Shown here: one piece after another, positions 56,793 to 64,000 of the stretch | Position numbering within the stretch: position 1 is the first letter of the stretch | How the letters are laid out: each line of letters starts with the position of its first letter | Assembly: GCA_963750715.1 (NCBI GenBank) | Contig: CAVVRP010000013.1 | Location: 121,124 to 185,123 of the forward strand | Source: JAGVSR01 sp963750715 | GTDB lineage: Bacteria > Pseudomonadota > Alphaproteobacteria > Rhizobiales > Hyphomicrobiaceae | Direction: 5' to 3' | DNA length: 64,000 nucleotides | Position numbers and translations under genes: made by a program | The notes under the pieces: generated by a model | What the model saw: only the letters and a program-made list of their open reading frames with translations | What the model was told of the DNA's origin: nothing | The model's database searches: none

Positions 56793-57183
56793 TTTGACCT
56801 CGGCTGTTTCGTTGCAGTCATGTCTGCGGCAAAGGCAGGCGCCGCACAGCTTTGAGACCGGGCATCGCTGCCGCGAAATATTTCGTTGCGTGGACGGATA
56901 GCTTCTTTAAGGCTAAAAACAATGTAGCACGAACTTCAAGCGGCTTATTTGATCAATCTCAACGCGCCGGAGTTTCTCCGACCTGGGCCGCGTCCGAATT
57001 GATCAGACTGGTCGCTCTTCGGTGTTAAGTCGGTAGCTGCGAGGACTCTCGCTCGATCGCTTCCATAGCTTCGTCATGCCGTGTCGCCTCCGTCAACGGG
57101 GACGTGGCGGCGTGATCTTAGGACTTAAGCCGCCGCGCGGGTCCGTAGAGAATGGCGCGGCGGGCTCAGAAGCGCTCAGGCGG
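56793..57183. other. Intergenic region, nothing recognised
   Basis: About 390 bases downstream of the Crp/Fnr gene on the minus strand. It should contain the promoter for the small membrane-protein operon. No gene or clear hairpin is seen. Confidence 0.35.
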
Positions 57184-57924
57184 CTATTTGTTTCGTATTA
57201 GCACTGCGCTGTCCTCGATGTCTTCGTATCCCGCTAATGCCTTGAGTGCGGTTCGATCATAAATCGACACCTTGTGCTCCTGGACAGTCAGGAGCTTGAG
57301 TTCACGCAGCTCTCGCAGAACACGGTTGACGTGGATAGCACTTAGCCCAAGCGCATCGGCTAGGTCGTACTGGCTGAGCGGGCAGGTAAACTCCGTTCCG
57401 CTTGCAAGCCCCACCAATCTGAGGCGCTCGCAAAGCTCGAGAAAGAAGTGGGCGGTTCGTTCGGTTGCCGTGCGGCGCCCGATGCTGGCCAGGTGCTCGA
57501 CAGTGATGGCCTCGTCTCTCGACGTCGCCCAAAGTATGGCTTCGCCGAGGTGTGGGAACTCATTGAACAACTGCAGCATTCGCGGAATTTCAACCGGACA
57601 AACGACGATGTCGGTCAAGGCGCAAAATGAGTGATCGGACGTGCGCAGCAGCACGCTTCGCAAGCCAACGCAGTCGCCCGGAATTGGAAAGGTTATGATC
57701 TGTCGCCCGCCGTCCTGCAGAATCTTGAAACTGCACCCCCATCCCGCCTGCAGGATATAGGCGACGTGGCCTTTCTCTCCCTGGCTCAGGAGTTCACGCC
57801 CGCGCTCGACATGAACAGGAGCGGCATGAAGCTCGGCGATGCATGCGAGTTCGGAATCGGATAACTGAACGAACGAATTCAGCTTCGCTGCAAGATGACT
57901 AGTCACACTCGGCATCTGATTCAA
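57184..57924 (-). CDS. Crp/Fnr family transcriptional regulator
   Basis: A 246-residue regulator. The N-terminal cyclic-nucleotide-like beta barrel includes ELLSQGEKGHVAYILQAGWG and FPIPGDCVGLRSVLL. The C-terminal winged helix includes LSQYDLADALGLSAIHVNRV, LRELRELKLLTVQ. The Fnr iron-sulfur cysteines and FixK-type phospho-residues are not evident. The HTH pattern (DLADALGLS-HVNR-LREL) is typical of a large Bradyrhizobium group. It diverges from the small gene at 58231 and may control the nearby stress genes. Confidence 0.92.
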   Translation of the reverse strand: MNQMPSVTSHLAAKLNSFVQLSDSELACIAELHAAPVHVERGRELLSQGEKGHVAYILQAGWGCSFKILQDGGRQIITFPIPGDCVGLRSVLLRTSDHSFCALTDIVVCPVEIPRMLQLFNEFPHLGEAILWATSRDEAITVEHLASIGRRTATERTAHFFLELCERLRLVGLASGTEFTCPLSQYDLADALGLSAIHVNRVLRELRELKLLTVQEHKVSIYDRTALKALAGYEDIEDSAVLIRNK

Positions 57925-58230
57925 TGTCGTGATCCAAAGGCTAGTGCAACGAACGAAGTCGCACGGGACATGCCGTTGCCCACGGTCTCGCGCTCCGTCG
58001 TGCTCGTTAGTCTTTCACTAACCCAGGTTAGCGTTGGGCTCTGCTAATTCATATATCGTGGTCACGCAAACATGAGTGCTGACGCATCCCCTATCATCCC
58101 CTATAATGACTGTCTTACTTTGGTTGGCGGCATCGTGCGCCGCGGCTGACCAATCTGTATTCCCGCATTTGGCGTCGGCGGCTGACGGTCAGTCGATGAG
58201 CTTTCCCTACGTTTGTGGAGGATTGAAACA
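57925..58230. promoter_or_regulatory. Divergent intergenic region with inverted repeat
   Basis: Between the Crp/Fnr gene (minus) and a small membrane protein (plus). A perfect inverted repeat gttagt-ctttc-actaac lies at 58006-58022 and a near-direct repeat atcccctat at about 58087-58105. Either could be an operator; the repeat does not match the TTGAT-N4-ATCAA Fnr consensus. Confidence 0.4.
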
Positions 58231-58362
58231 ATGGCTGGAATGAAAAACATCCTAATCGGCGCCCTGATCGCAGGCGTCGCCGTGCTTGGCTATTTCTATT
58301 ATCAAAACCGGCAGAGTACGATCGAAATACAGCTTCCAAATGTGTCGATTGAGAAGAAATAG
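58231..58362 (+). CDS. 43-residue membrane-anchored small protein
   Basis: Reads MAGMKNILIGALIAGVAVLG then a short polar tail (QNRQSTIEIQLPNVSIEKK). ggagg lies 7-8 bases before the ATG. One N-terminal helix with a periplasmic or cytoplasmic tail. No family recognised. It diverges from the Crp/Fnr gene and precedes the cupin gene. Confidence 0.68.
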   Translation: MAGMKNILIGALIAGVAVLGYFYYQNRQSTIEIQLPNVSIEKK

Positions 58363-58481
58363 TAAGACGAGCGGCGAGAACTATTTCGTTCTGGCCATTA
58401 CGAAATGACGGGTCTCATTTCTAAATCAGAGTTTTTGTGTTTGTTTGAGATGGTTTCGAAGCGTCAAAAGGAGCACGCAAC

Positions 58482-58877
58482 ATGAAGGGTTTTGTCGGCG
58501 ACATAGAAGATTTAACGGAGGAGAATGGCGATTACCGGCGCGTGCTCTATACCGGGAAAAATCTCCAATTGGTGCTCATGTCGTTGGCCCCCGGTGAGGA
58601 AATTGGTGAAGAAGTTCACAAAGATGGCGACCAGTTCTTTCGGGTCGAGAAGGGGAAAGGCGAGGTATGGGTCGACGGCCAGAGAACGAAGATAAAGAGC
58701 GATGACGCATTTCTCATTCCTGCCGGCGCGCGCCACAACGTGATCAATACAAATCACAAGCCACTGAAGCTTTACACGCTCTATAGCCCGCCCCAACACC
58801 ACGATACGTTTGTTGCCGCCACCAAGGCCAAGGCTGAGGCTTCGAAGGAGCACTTCGACGGCAAGACGACTGAATAG
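58482..58877 (+). CDS. Cupin domain protein
   Basis: A 131-residue single-domain cupin. Motif 1 GEEIGEEVHKDGDQFFRVEKG keeps one His and Glu with an Asp; motif 2 DDAFLIPAGARHNVINT keeps the last His. An aaaagga site precedes the ATG. It resembles stand-alone cupins of unknown substrate, some annotated as sugar-isomerase-like. It precedes the Mg2+ ATPase gene by about 40 bases. Confidence 0.9.
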   Translation: MKGFVGDIEDLTEENGDYRRVLYTGKNLQLVLMSLAPGEEIGEEVHKDGDQFFRVEKGKGEVWVDGQRTKIKSDDAFLIPAGARHNVINTNHKPLKLYTLYSPPQHHDTFVAATKAKAEASKEHFDGKTTE

Positions 58878-58918
58878 CCTGAGTATCGGGTAACGTGTTG
58901 CACTCGGGAGAGCCGTGA

Positions 58919-61582
58919 TTGGACAGACCAGCGCTCAGTGCCCTCCCCGCGTCCATTTGGAACTGGTTCGGACGGCCGTCGACGAGGTCACCAGCAGGAT
59001 CTGTAGCGAGCGGTGTAACACTTGGTGAAATTGCGCACTTGTCTACGGACGAGGCGTTGCAGCAACTCATCACTTCGGCGAACGGCCTGACAACGGAGGA
59101 GGCGGACGCGCGGCTGCGCTCGGTAGGGCCCAACGAGGTCGCTCATGAAACGCGCCACACGATCGCCGGCGAGATCATCAGCCGCTCGATCAACCCTTTG
59201 AACTTGCTTTTGCTGACACTCGCGACGGCGTCCTATTTTCTTGGCGATCAGAGAGCCGCGATCGTGATCTCGATCATGGTCCTCCTCAGCGTCTCACTCG
59301 GGTTTTTTCAGGAGCACCGCTCGACCAAGGCTGCCGACGCTCTGCGACGGATGGTGCAGGCCAACGCGACTGTGCTCCGGCAGGATCGTGCGACCGCGAA
59401 TGGGCACAGCGACGTGCCGATTGAGCAGGTTGTCCCCGGTGACATCGTATTGCTGTCGGCCGGAGATATGATCCCGGCCGACGTGAGGCTGATTTCAGCG
59501 AACGATCTATTTATCAACCAATCGACGCTCACCGGCGAAGCAATGCCGCTCGAGAAGAATGCTGAGCCCCATGTTGGCAACGCGGAAACACCGTTCGATC
59601 TCCCCAACATCTGCTTCATGGGCAGCGCTGTCGTCAGCGGCGTCGGCAGTGGTGTGGTGGTGCTCACAGGAGCCCGAACGGCCTTTGGCCAGGTGGCGGA
59701 CACGATCGCCGCTCAGCGCGTCCTCACCAGCTTCGACAAGGGCATCACCCGGGTCACCTGGATGATGTTCGGTCTCATTGTGATCATGGTTCCCCTCGTC
59801 TTCCTGATCAACGGCCTGAGCAAGGGCAATTGGTTTGAGGCGCTGCTCTTCGCGGTGGCAGTGGCGGTGGGGCTTACCCCAGAAATGCTGCCGATGATAG
59901 TCACAGTCAATCTGGCCATGGGTGCCATGGCGATGTCGAAAAAGAAGGTCATCGTCAAGCGCCTCAACGCCATCCAGAACTTTGGGGCGATGGACGTGTT
60001 GTGCACGGACAAGACCGGCACGCTGACGCAAGACCAGATCATCCTCAAGCGCCATCTCAATTTCCGCGGTGAGGAATCGGACCGCGTTCTGGAGTACGCC
60101 TACCTGAACAGTTTCCACCAGTCCGGGCTTAAGAACCTGCTCGACGTCGCAGTCCTGAAACACGTCGAGCTTCACGAGAAGCTGAAGGCCGAAGAGCGGT
60201 TCCACAAGATCGACGAGATCCCATTCGACTTCGAACGGCGCCGGATGTCGGTCGTTCTTGAGCGAGGTGATGAGGCCCACATCCTTATTTGCAAGGGAGC
60301 AGTCGAGGAAGTCTTCGGCGCTTGTACACGTTACGTCATCAACGACACGTTGGGTACTCTCGACGAAGGCCACTTTGCGCAGGCCAAGGAAACGACGGCC
60401 AAGCTCAATGCCGACGGCTTTCGGGTCATTGCAGTCGCGTTCAAAGAGATGCCACCAGCGCAGGCGGCGTATTCCGTAGCGGACGAGGCCAAGCTCACGT
60501 TGCTTGGCTTTATAGCGTTCCTCGATCCACCGAAGGAGACTGCCGCTCCGGCCATTGCCACGCTGAAAGCTCGCGGCGTGCAGGTAAAGATTCTCACTGG
60601 TGACAATGACATTGTCACGCGGAAGATCTGTCACGACGTCGGACTGCCTGTCGATCATATTGTCCTTGGCCATGAGATCGAGAAGATGTCGCCTGATGAA
60701 CTGGCGAATCTGGCCGAGACAGCGACGGTCTTCGCAAAGGTGTCGCCTTCTCAGAAAGCCGAGATCATCGACGCCCTGCACAGAAAGAGCCACGTTGTCG
60801 GCTTCTTAGGGGACGGCATCAATGACGGTCCCGCCCTCAAGGCAGCGGATGTAGGTATCTCCGTAGACAGCGCCGTCGACATCGCCAAGGAAACGGCCGA
60901 CATCATCTTGCTCGAGAAGAGCCTGGCGGTGCTCGGTGACGGCGTGCTCGAGGGTCGCAAGGTCTTCGGCAACATCACGAAATACATCAAGATGGGCGCG
61001 AGTTCAGGCTTCGGCAATATGTTCAGCGTGATCGGGGCCAGTATCTTCCTGCCGTTCCTGCCCATGGCGCCGATCCAGGTGCTGACCAACAACCTGCTCT
61101 ATGACCTCTCGCAGACGACCATCCCGACCGACAACGTCGATGCCGAGTATCTGGCCAAGCCACGACGGTGGGACATCGGCAACATCTCGAAGTTCGTGTT
61201 TCTCATCGGGCCGATCAGCTCGATCTTCGATTACGTCACGTTCTTCATGATGCTCACCGTGTTTCAGGCGTGGGACAAGCCCGCACTTTTCCAGACCGGT
61301 TGGTTCGTGGAGAGCTTGCTGACCCAAACGCTCATCATCCACATCATCCGCACGGCCAAGGTGCCTTTTCTTGAAAGCCGGGCCAGCACAGCGGTGATTG
61401 CAACCAGTCTCATCATTGCCGCGGTTGGCATTGTCCTTCCATTCACCTGGCTCGGCAGTACGCTGGGCTTTGTCCCGCTTCCACCGAAATACTGGGTGCT
61501 GCTTTGCTTGATCCTCCTGGGCTATGCGGTCATGACGCATCTCATGAAGACATGGTTCAGTCGCAGGTTCGGGTTGGATTGA
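58919..61582 (+). CDS. Magnesium-translocating P-type ATPase (MgtA/MgtB type)
   Basis: An 887-residue type IIIB P-type ATPase importing Mg2+. It has the TGE loop (LTGEAMPLEK), the phosphorylation site CTDKTGTLTQDQ (near 363-374), KGAVEEVFGACTRY, LTGDNDIVTRK and GDGINDGPALKAADVGIS. M4 and M5 segments VGLTPEMLPMIVTVNLAMGA and SSGFGNMFSVIGASIFLPFL match the Mgt group. The start codon is TTG with gggag upstream. Expression of this family is often controlled by low Mg2+, but no mgtA leader is recognised in the 41-base gap. Confidence 0.94.
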   Translation: MDRPALSALPASIWNWFGRPSTRSPAGSVASGVTLGEIAHLSTDEALQQLITSANGLTTEEADARLRSVGPNEVAHETRHTIAGEIISRSINPLNLLLLTLATASYFLGDQRAAIVISIMVLLSVSLGFFQEHRSTKAADALRRMVQANATVLRQDRATANGHSDVPIEQVVPGDIVLLSAGDMIPADVRLISANDLFINQSTLTGEAMPLEKNAEPHVGNAETPFDLPNICFMGSAVVSGVGSGVVVLTGARTAFGQVADTIAAQRVLTSFDKGITRVTWMMFGLIVIMVPLVFLINGLSKGNWFEALLFAVAVAVGLTPEMLPMIVTVNLAMGAMAMSKKKVIVKRLNAIQNFGAMDVLCTDKTGTLTQDQIILKRHLNFRGEESDRVLEYAYLNSFHQSGLKNLLDVAVLKHVELHEKLKAEERFHKIDEIPFDFERRRMSVVLERGDEAHILICKGAVEEVFGACTRYVINDTLGTLDEGHFAQAKETTAKLNADGFRVIAVAFKEMPPAQAAYSVADEAKLTLLGFIAFLDPPKETAAPAIATLKARGVQVKILTGDNDIVTRKICHDVGLPVDHIVLGHEIEKMSPDELANLAETATVFAKVSPSQKAEIIDALHRKSHVVGFLGDGINDGPALKAADVGISVDSAVDIAKETADIILLEKSLAVLGDGVLEGRKVFGNITKYIKMGASSGFGNMFSVIGASIFLPFLPMAPIQVLTNNLLYDLSQTTIPTDNVDAEYLAKPRRWDIGNISKFVFLIGPISSIFDYVTFFMMLTVFQAWDKPALFQTGWFVESLLTQTLIIHIIRTAKVPFLESRASTAVIATSLIIAAVGIVLPFTWLGSTLGFVPLPPKYWVLLCLILLGYAVMTHLMKTWFSRRFGLD

Positions 61583-61707
61583 GTGACCACTTCGACGCCG
61601 TGCCTCCACCAACGAGCTGAAAAAACAATGAAACAGAAGCTCGCAATTCCGTCGCCAGCCCATCCGCAGAAGAGGCGTGAAGCGTGGTCTATGCCTTGCC
61701 GATGACG

Positions 61708-62344
61708 CTAAACAAATATTGCCGTCGTAACAGCGCCAAAATGACAGCACGTCCCAGCAAGCACAAAAAAGTGCCAGATGGCGTTTTGGTATGGCAGACT
61801 TCGCCAACATGGAAAACAACGCCGATAGAGTAGAGACCGCCTCCGAGCGCCAAAAGTGCGAGAACCGGTGGCGTTACTGATGCTGACAAAGGCTGAAAGG
61901 CGAGCATGCCTGCCCAACCCAAAGCCAGATAAATGGCGATTGCCGATCGATCCAGGCAGATCCGAACAGCAGTTTACCGGTGGCGCCAAGCAGAGCAACG
62001 ATCCAGACCGAGCTGAGTAACGCATATCCCGCCGCACCGCCCATCTTGATGAAGGCAAACGGTGTATATGTGCCGGCGATCTTCAAGAAGATGGCGGCTT
62101 GGTCCAAGCGACGCAGCGTGCCCTTCCATGCTTGTGTCGGGATCAAATGATAGGCAGCTGAACAGCCAAACATGGCAAGCATGGCGATGCCGTAGATAGC
62201 CAAGCTTAGTGTGGCGGAGACCGGCAGTGATGGAATTGCGGCCATCATCATTGCAACGACCGCAACAAAGCCTGCGCAAATCCCGACCGCATGGATGATG
62301 CCGTCCGCGATACGCTCGGCCGGCGTGTACATTTGCATTTGCAT
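61708..62344 (-). CDS. Hemolysin III / YqfA family membrane protein (two frameshifts)
   Basis: The N-terminal frame shows YTPAERIADGIIHAVGICAG, MFGCSAAYHLIPTQAWKGTL, RRLDQAAIFLKIAGTYTPFA, which are the conserved HlyIII/AdipoR motifs (S-x3-H and D-x-A-IF-x-I-x-G-TYTPF). After SAWIDR a shift near 61940 gives LGWAGMLAFQPLS and GGGLYSIGVVFH, and a second near 61800 gives LPYQNAIWHFFVLAGTCCHF with the metal-binding WHxFV-H motif, ending at 61708. All seven helices are recoverable. Confidence 0.85.
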
Positions 62345-62435
62345 CTCCTACAGCTGATATGCGGCAAGCAAGGGGCATGACCTGAATTCTGCCGCTCGGA
62401 GATCGCGTTGCTCAATTGATAGCAGATCGGCTGGC

Positions 62436-62816
62436 TCACGTCGCCGATCTGATCTGCGATGACGGCCCTATTGGTCTTGTTTGCCTGTGCGAGACTGCCA
62501 GAAGTCCAAGGATACCAATCATCGCAACTAATAGACCCGCCACGAAGTGCCAGGCGCGGAGCGCGAAGACGTTCGGCGAGATCGCAACCCAGAGGCCGCA
62601 AGCTAATAGACCAGCCTCAGCCCATCGTCGGAATGACACCAGATCCAATTCCGCGAGCAGTATCACTGCGCAACCCGCCACCGCTGCATTGACCACCGCC
62701 GCTTGAATAGCGATCTCCCGCATTATCCAGGGTGCCAACACGATCGCAATACCCAAGGTAATACCGAGCCAATCCTCCCAAGTCCTAGGCGACGCTCTGA
62801 GCTTCCAATCGACCAT
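62436..62816 (-). CDS. SPW-repeat membrane protein
   Basis: A 126-residue protein with two SPW-type repeats: WEDWLGITLGIAIVLAPWIM and WAEAGLLACGLWVAISPNVF, four hydrophobic helices. aggagg lies 6 bases before the ATG at 62816. The frame is open upstream to 63113 but that part is polar and atypical. SPW proteins are small integral membrane proteins of unknown role. Confidence 0.85.
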   Translation of the reverse strand: MVDWKLRASPRTWEDWLGITLGIAIVLAPWIMREIAIQAAVVNAAVAGCAVILLAELDLVSFRRWAEAGLLACGLWVAISPNVFALRAWHFVAGLLVAMIGILGLLAVSHRQTRPIGPSSQIRSAT

Positions 62817-63009
62817 GGCCGCCTCCTGTTGCTCCCGCTCTATACGGCTTCGCTCTCGCGTGCTGTCGCGGAGCGCGTCGATTGCATGGTCGAATTTTAC
62901 CGCCGCGGCTTTGAGAATATTCTCGCCGTTGCCGGTCGCCTGCAGTGTATCGTGACGGCGGGCCTTTATGAGCCCCAAATCACTCCGGGGTCGTTCATTG
63001 CGCCGTACC

Positions 63010-63243
63010 TCACGCCCATCCCTTCGGTCCAGGCAACTCGGACCAATCGAGACCGAGTTCCTCGCAGACCCGGCGCACGTCGCGCGGATCGAGGTCCTTG
63101 TGCGAACCACCAAGAGGCGCCTGTGATGTCCGCCCTTCTCGATGCACCGTCACCATGACGTGACCCTGGCCGCGCTCCTGCTCAGGGAGGTCGAAGCGAC
63201 AGCCTTGCTCCGATAGCCATTTTCGAAACGTCGCGCTTTCCAT
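63010..63243 (-). CDS. HicA-like small protein without HicB partner
   Basis: Seventy-seven residues resembling the HicA mRNA-interferase fold: SATFRKWLSEQGCRFDLPEQ, GHVMVTVHREGRTSQAPL, GGSHKDLDPRDVRRVCEELG. Typical HicA has a catalytic His in a GSHxxF/H-K context (here GSHKDL). A HicB antitoxin is not adjacent on either side, so this may be a solitary variant rather than a toxin. The last residues read ELPGPKGWA. Confidence 0.7.
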   Translation of the reverse strand: MESATFRKWLSEQGCRFDLPEQERGQGHVMVTVHREGRTSQAPLGGSHKDLDPRDVRRVCEELGLDWSELPGPKGWA

Positions 63244-63414
63244 TTTTGTTCACCTATTCATGGGGGCGCTGTCGCTACCTCGCACTGACTGATCTCCTAA
63301 AGTGAGGGTTCTATATCTATTGGCTGAGACACAAGCTCCGAAATCAGACTGTTCCGGTTTCGGGGCCTTCGCCCAAACTTACTAGACTGACCCCAGTCCG
63401 TACCCATAGGTGCG

Positions 63415-63799
63415 TTACTCACCGGTCAGAGTGCCTTCGTGCACTTCTTGCTCCCTTAGCTGAGCGAACTGCTTGTAAGCGTCGATGGCATGCGCGGCAT
63501 ACATGACCGACGGTCCCGCCCCCATGTAAATGGCCATTCCGAGGGTCTCGAAAATCTCCGCACTCGTCGCGCCTTTCTCGACGGCTGCTTTTGCATGGAA
63601 TGCAATGCAGTCGTCGCAGCCTCGTAGCGACACCGATGGCCAGCGCGATCAGTTCTTTAGTCTTCGTATCAAGAGCCTTCGTCTGCAAAGCCGACTGAGC
63701 GATCCCGGCGAATGCTCTCATTACATCGGGGCTACCTCCCCGCAACTCTCGCAAAGATGCACTTAGTTCCTTCGTCATGCCAATCCAATCGGTCGTCAT
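63415..63799 (-). CDS. Carboxymuconolactone decarboxylase / AhpD-family protein (frameshift)
   Basis: From ATG 63799 (gagagga upstream) the frame gives PDVMRAFAGIAQSALQTKAL and TKELIALAIGVATR, then a one-base shift near 63625 leads to CDDCIAFHAKAAVEKGATSA and IYMGAGPSVMYAAHAIDAY. Joined, it is a CMD/AhpD-fold protein with the redox CxxC (CDDC) and the downstream His, the peroxidase-type motif. The upstream frame alone stops at 63419. Confidence 0.85.
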
Positions 63800-64000
63800 A
63801 GTGGTCCTCTCAATTCGATGGCGGGAGCGGGAGGGCCTTGCCCACGCCGAAAGTTGAAAACTTTTGTCATAGTGCCAGGAGCGGTCGTTCCTCGTCCATG
63901 ATCTGGCTCAAGGGCACGTAACTGAAGTCACGGCATGGTGTTAACCGGGGGTGGGTCTGAGCACAAATACATCCGCAGCTGTCAGATCCACATCTCTCTA

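Noticed and set aside
59507..60793. 428-codon minus-strand frame
   Set aside because: Antisense of the Mg2+ P-type ATPase.

Overview
Organism and quality. The window is GC-rich DNA that looks like an alphaproteobacterium of the order Hyphomicrobiales (Rhizobiales). The signs are an rlmH-rsfS-nadD block, an engB-yidC-rnpA-rpmH block, an ExoY/ExoP-type exopolysaccharide locus, and several small membrane and stress proteins that I associate with Bradyrhizobium and Hyphomicrobium relatives. Genus cannot be fixed from sequence alone. Roughly twenty genes carry apparent single-base frameshifts, including housekeeping genes (rlmH, moaA) and one gene with two compensating shifts. The simplest reading is indel error in the assembly, so 'broken' genes here should be treated with caution. 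Layout, 1-25 kb (accessory, surface and secretion). The end of a type I secretion (T1SS) ATPase and its HlyD partner come first. They are followed by an IS5-type transposase remnant, a heavily frameshifted secreted protein with three Calx-beta repeats and a beta-propeller-like tail (a plausible T1SS substrate), and an ATP-dependent DNA ligase remnant. Next are an unusual pyruvate kinase/ATP sulfurylase fusion and, on the other strand, a sulfotransferase and a secreted beta-helix-like protein. An exopolysaccharide operon follows (ExoY-like initiating transferase, GT4 glycosyltransferase, O-antigen-polymerase-like protein, ExoP-like copolymerase whose ATPase motifs are degenerate). After it lies a cassette of PqqD-HprK-like kinase, PF14907-type nucleotidyltransferase and a small twin-arginine-like peptide. 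A second T1SS pair and a convergent HlyC-like acyltransferase homologue close the region. Together these suggest synthesis of a surface polysaccharide that may be sulfated, plus protein export. Layout, 25.5-51 kb (mostly chromosomal core). Hydroxypyruvate isomerase, UbiB, two META proteins, a BtuF-like protein, an SDR, a DUF937/OmpA-type protein, RlmH, RsfS, NadD, a PPOX flavoprotein, an LssY-C protein, a TRAP solute-binding protein, a subtilisin-like protein without a catalytic triad, an oxalate/formate-type MFS antiporter, MoaA, EngB, YidC, RnpA, RpmH, a DUF547 protein, a TVP38 protein, a flavin disulfide reductase, an orphan sensor kinase and tRNA-Arg(ACG). Layout, 51-64 kb (stress-flavoured accessory region directly after the tRNA). 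An alpha/beta hydrolase, a DUF1499 protein, a B12-binding protein, CsbD, a zinc-ribbon protein, three tiny membrane proteins, a Crp/Fnr regulator, a cupin, a Mg2+ P-type ATPase, a hemolysin-III protein, an SPW-repeat protein, a HicA-like protein and an AhpD/CMD protein. I found no rRNA, CRISPR array, intact insertion sequence or replication origin.
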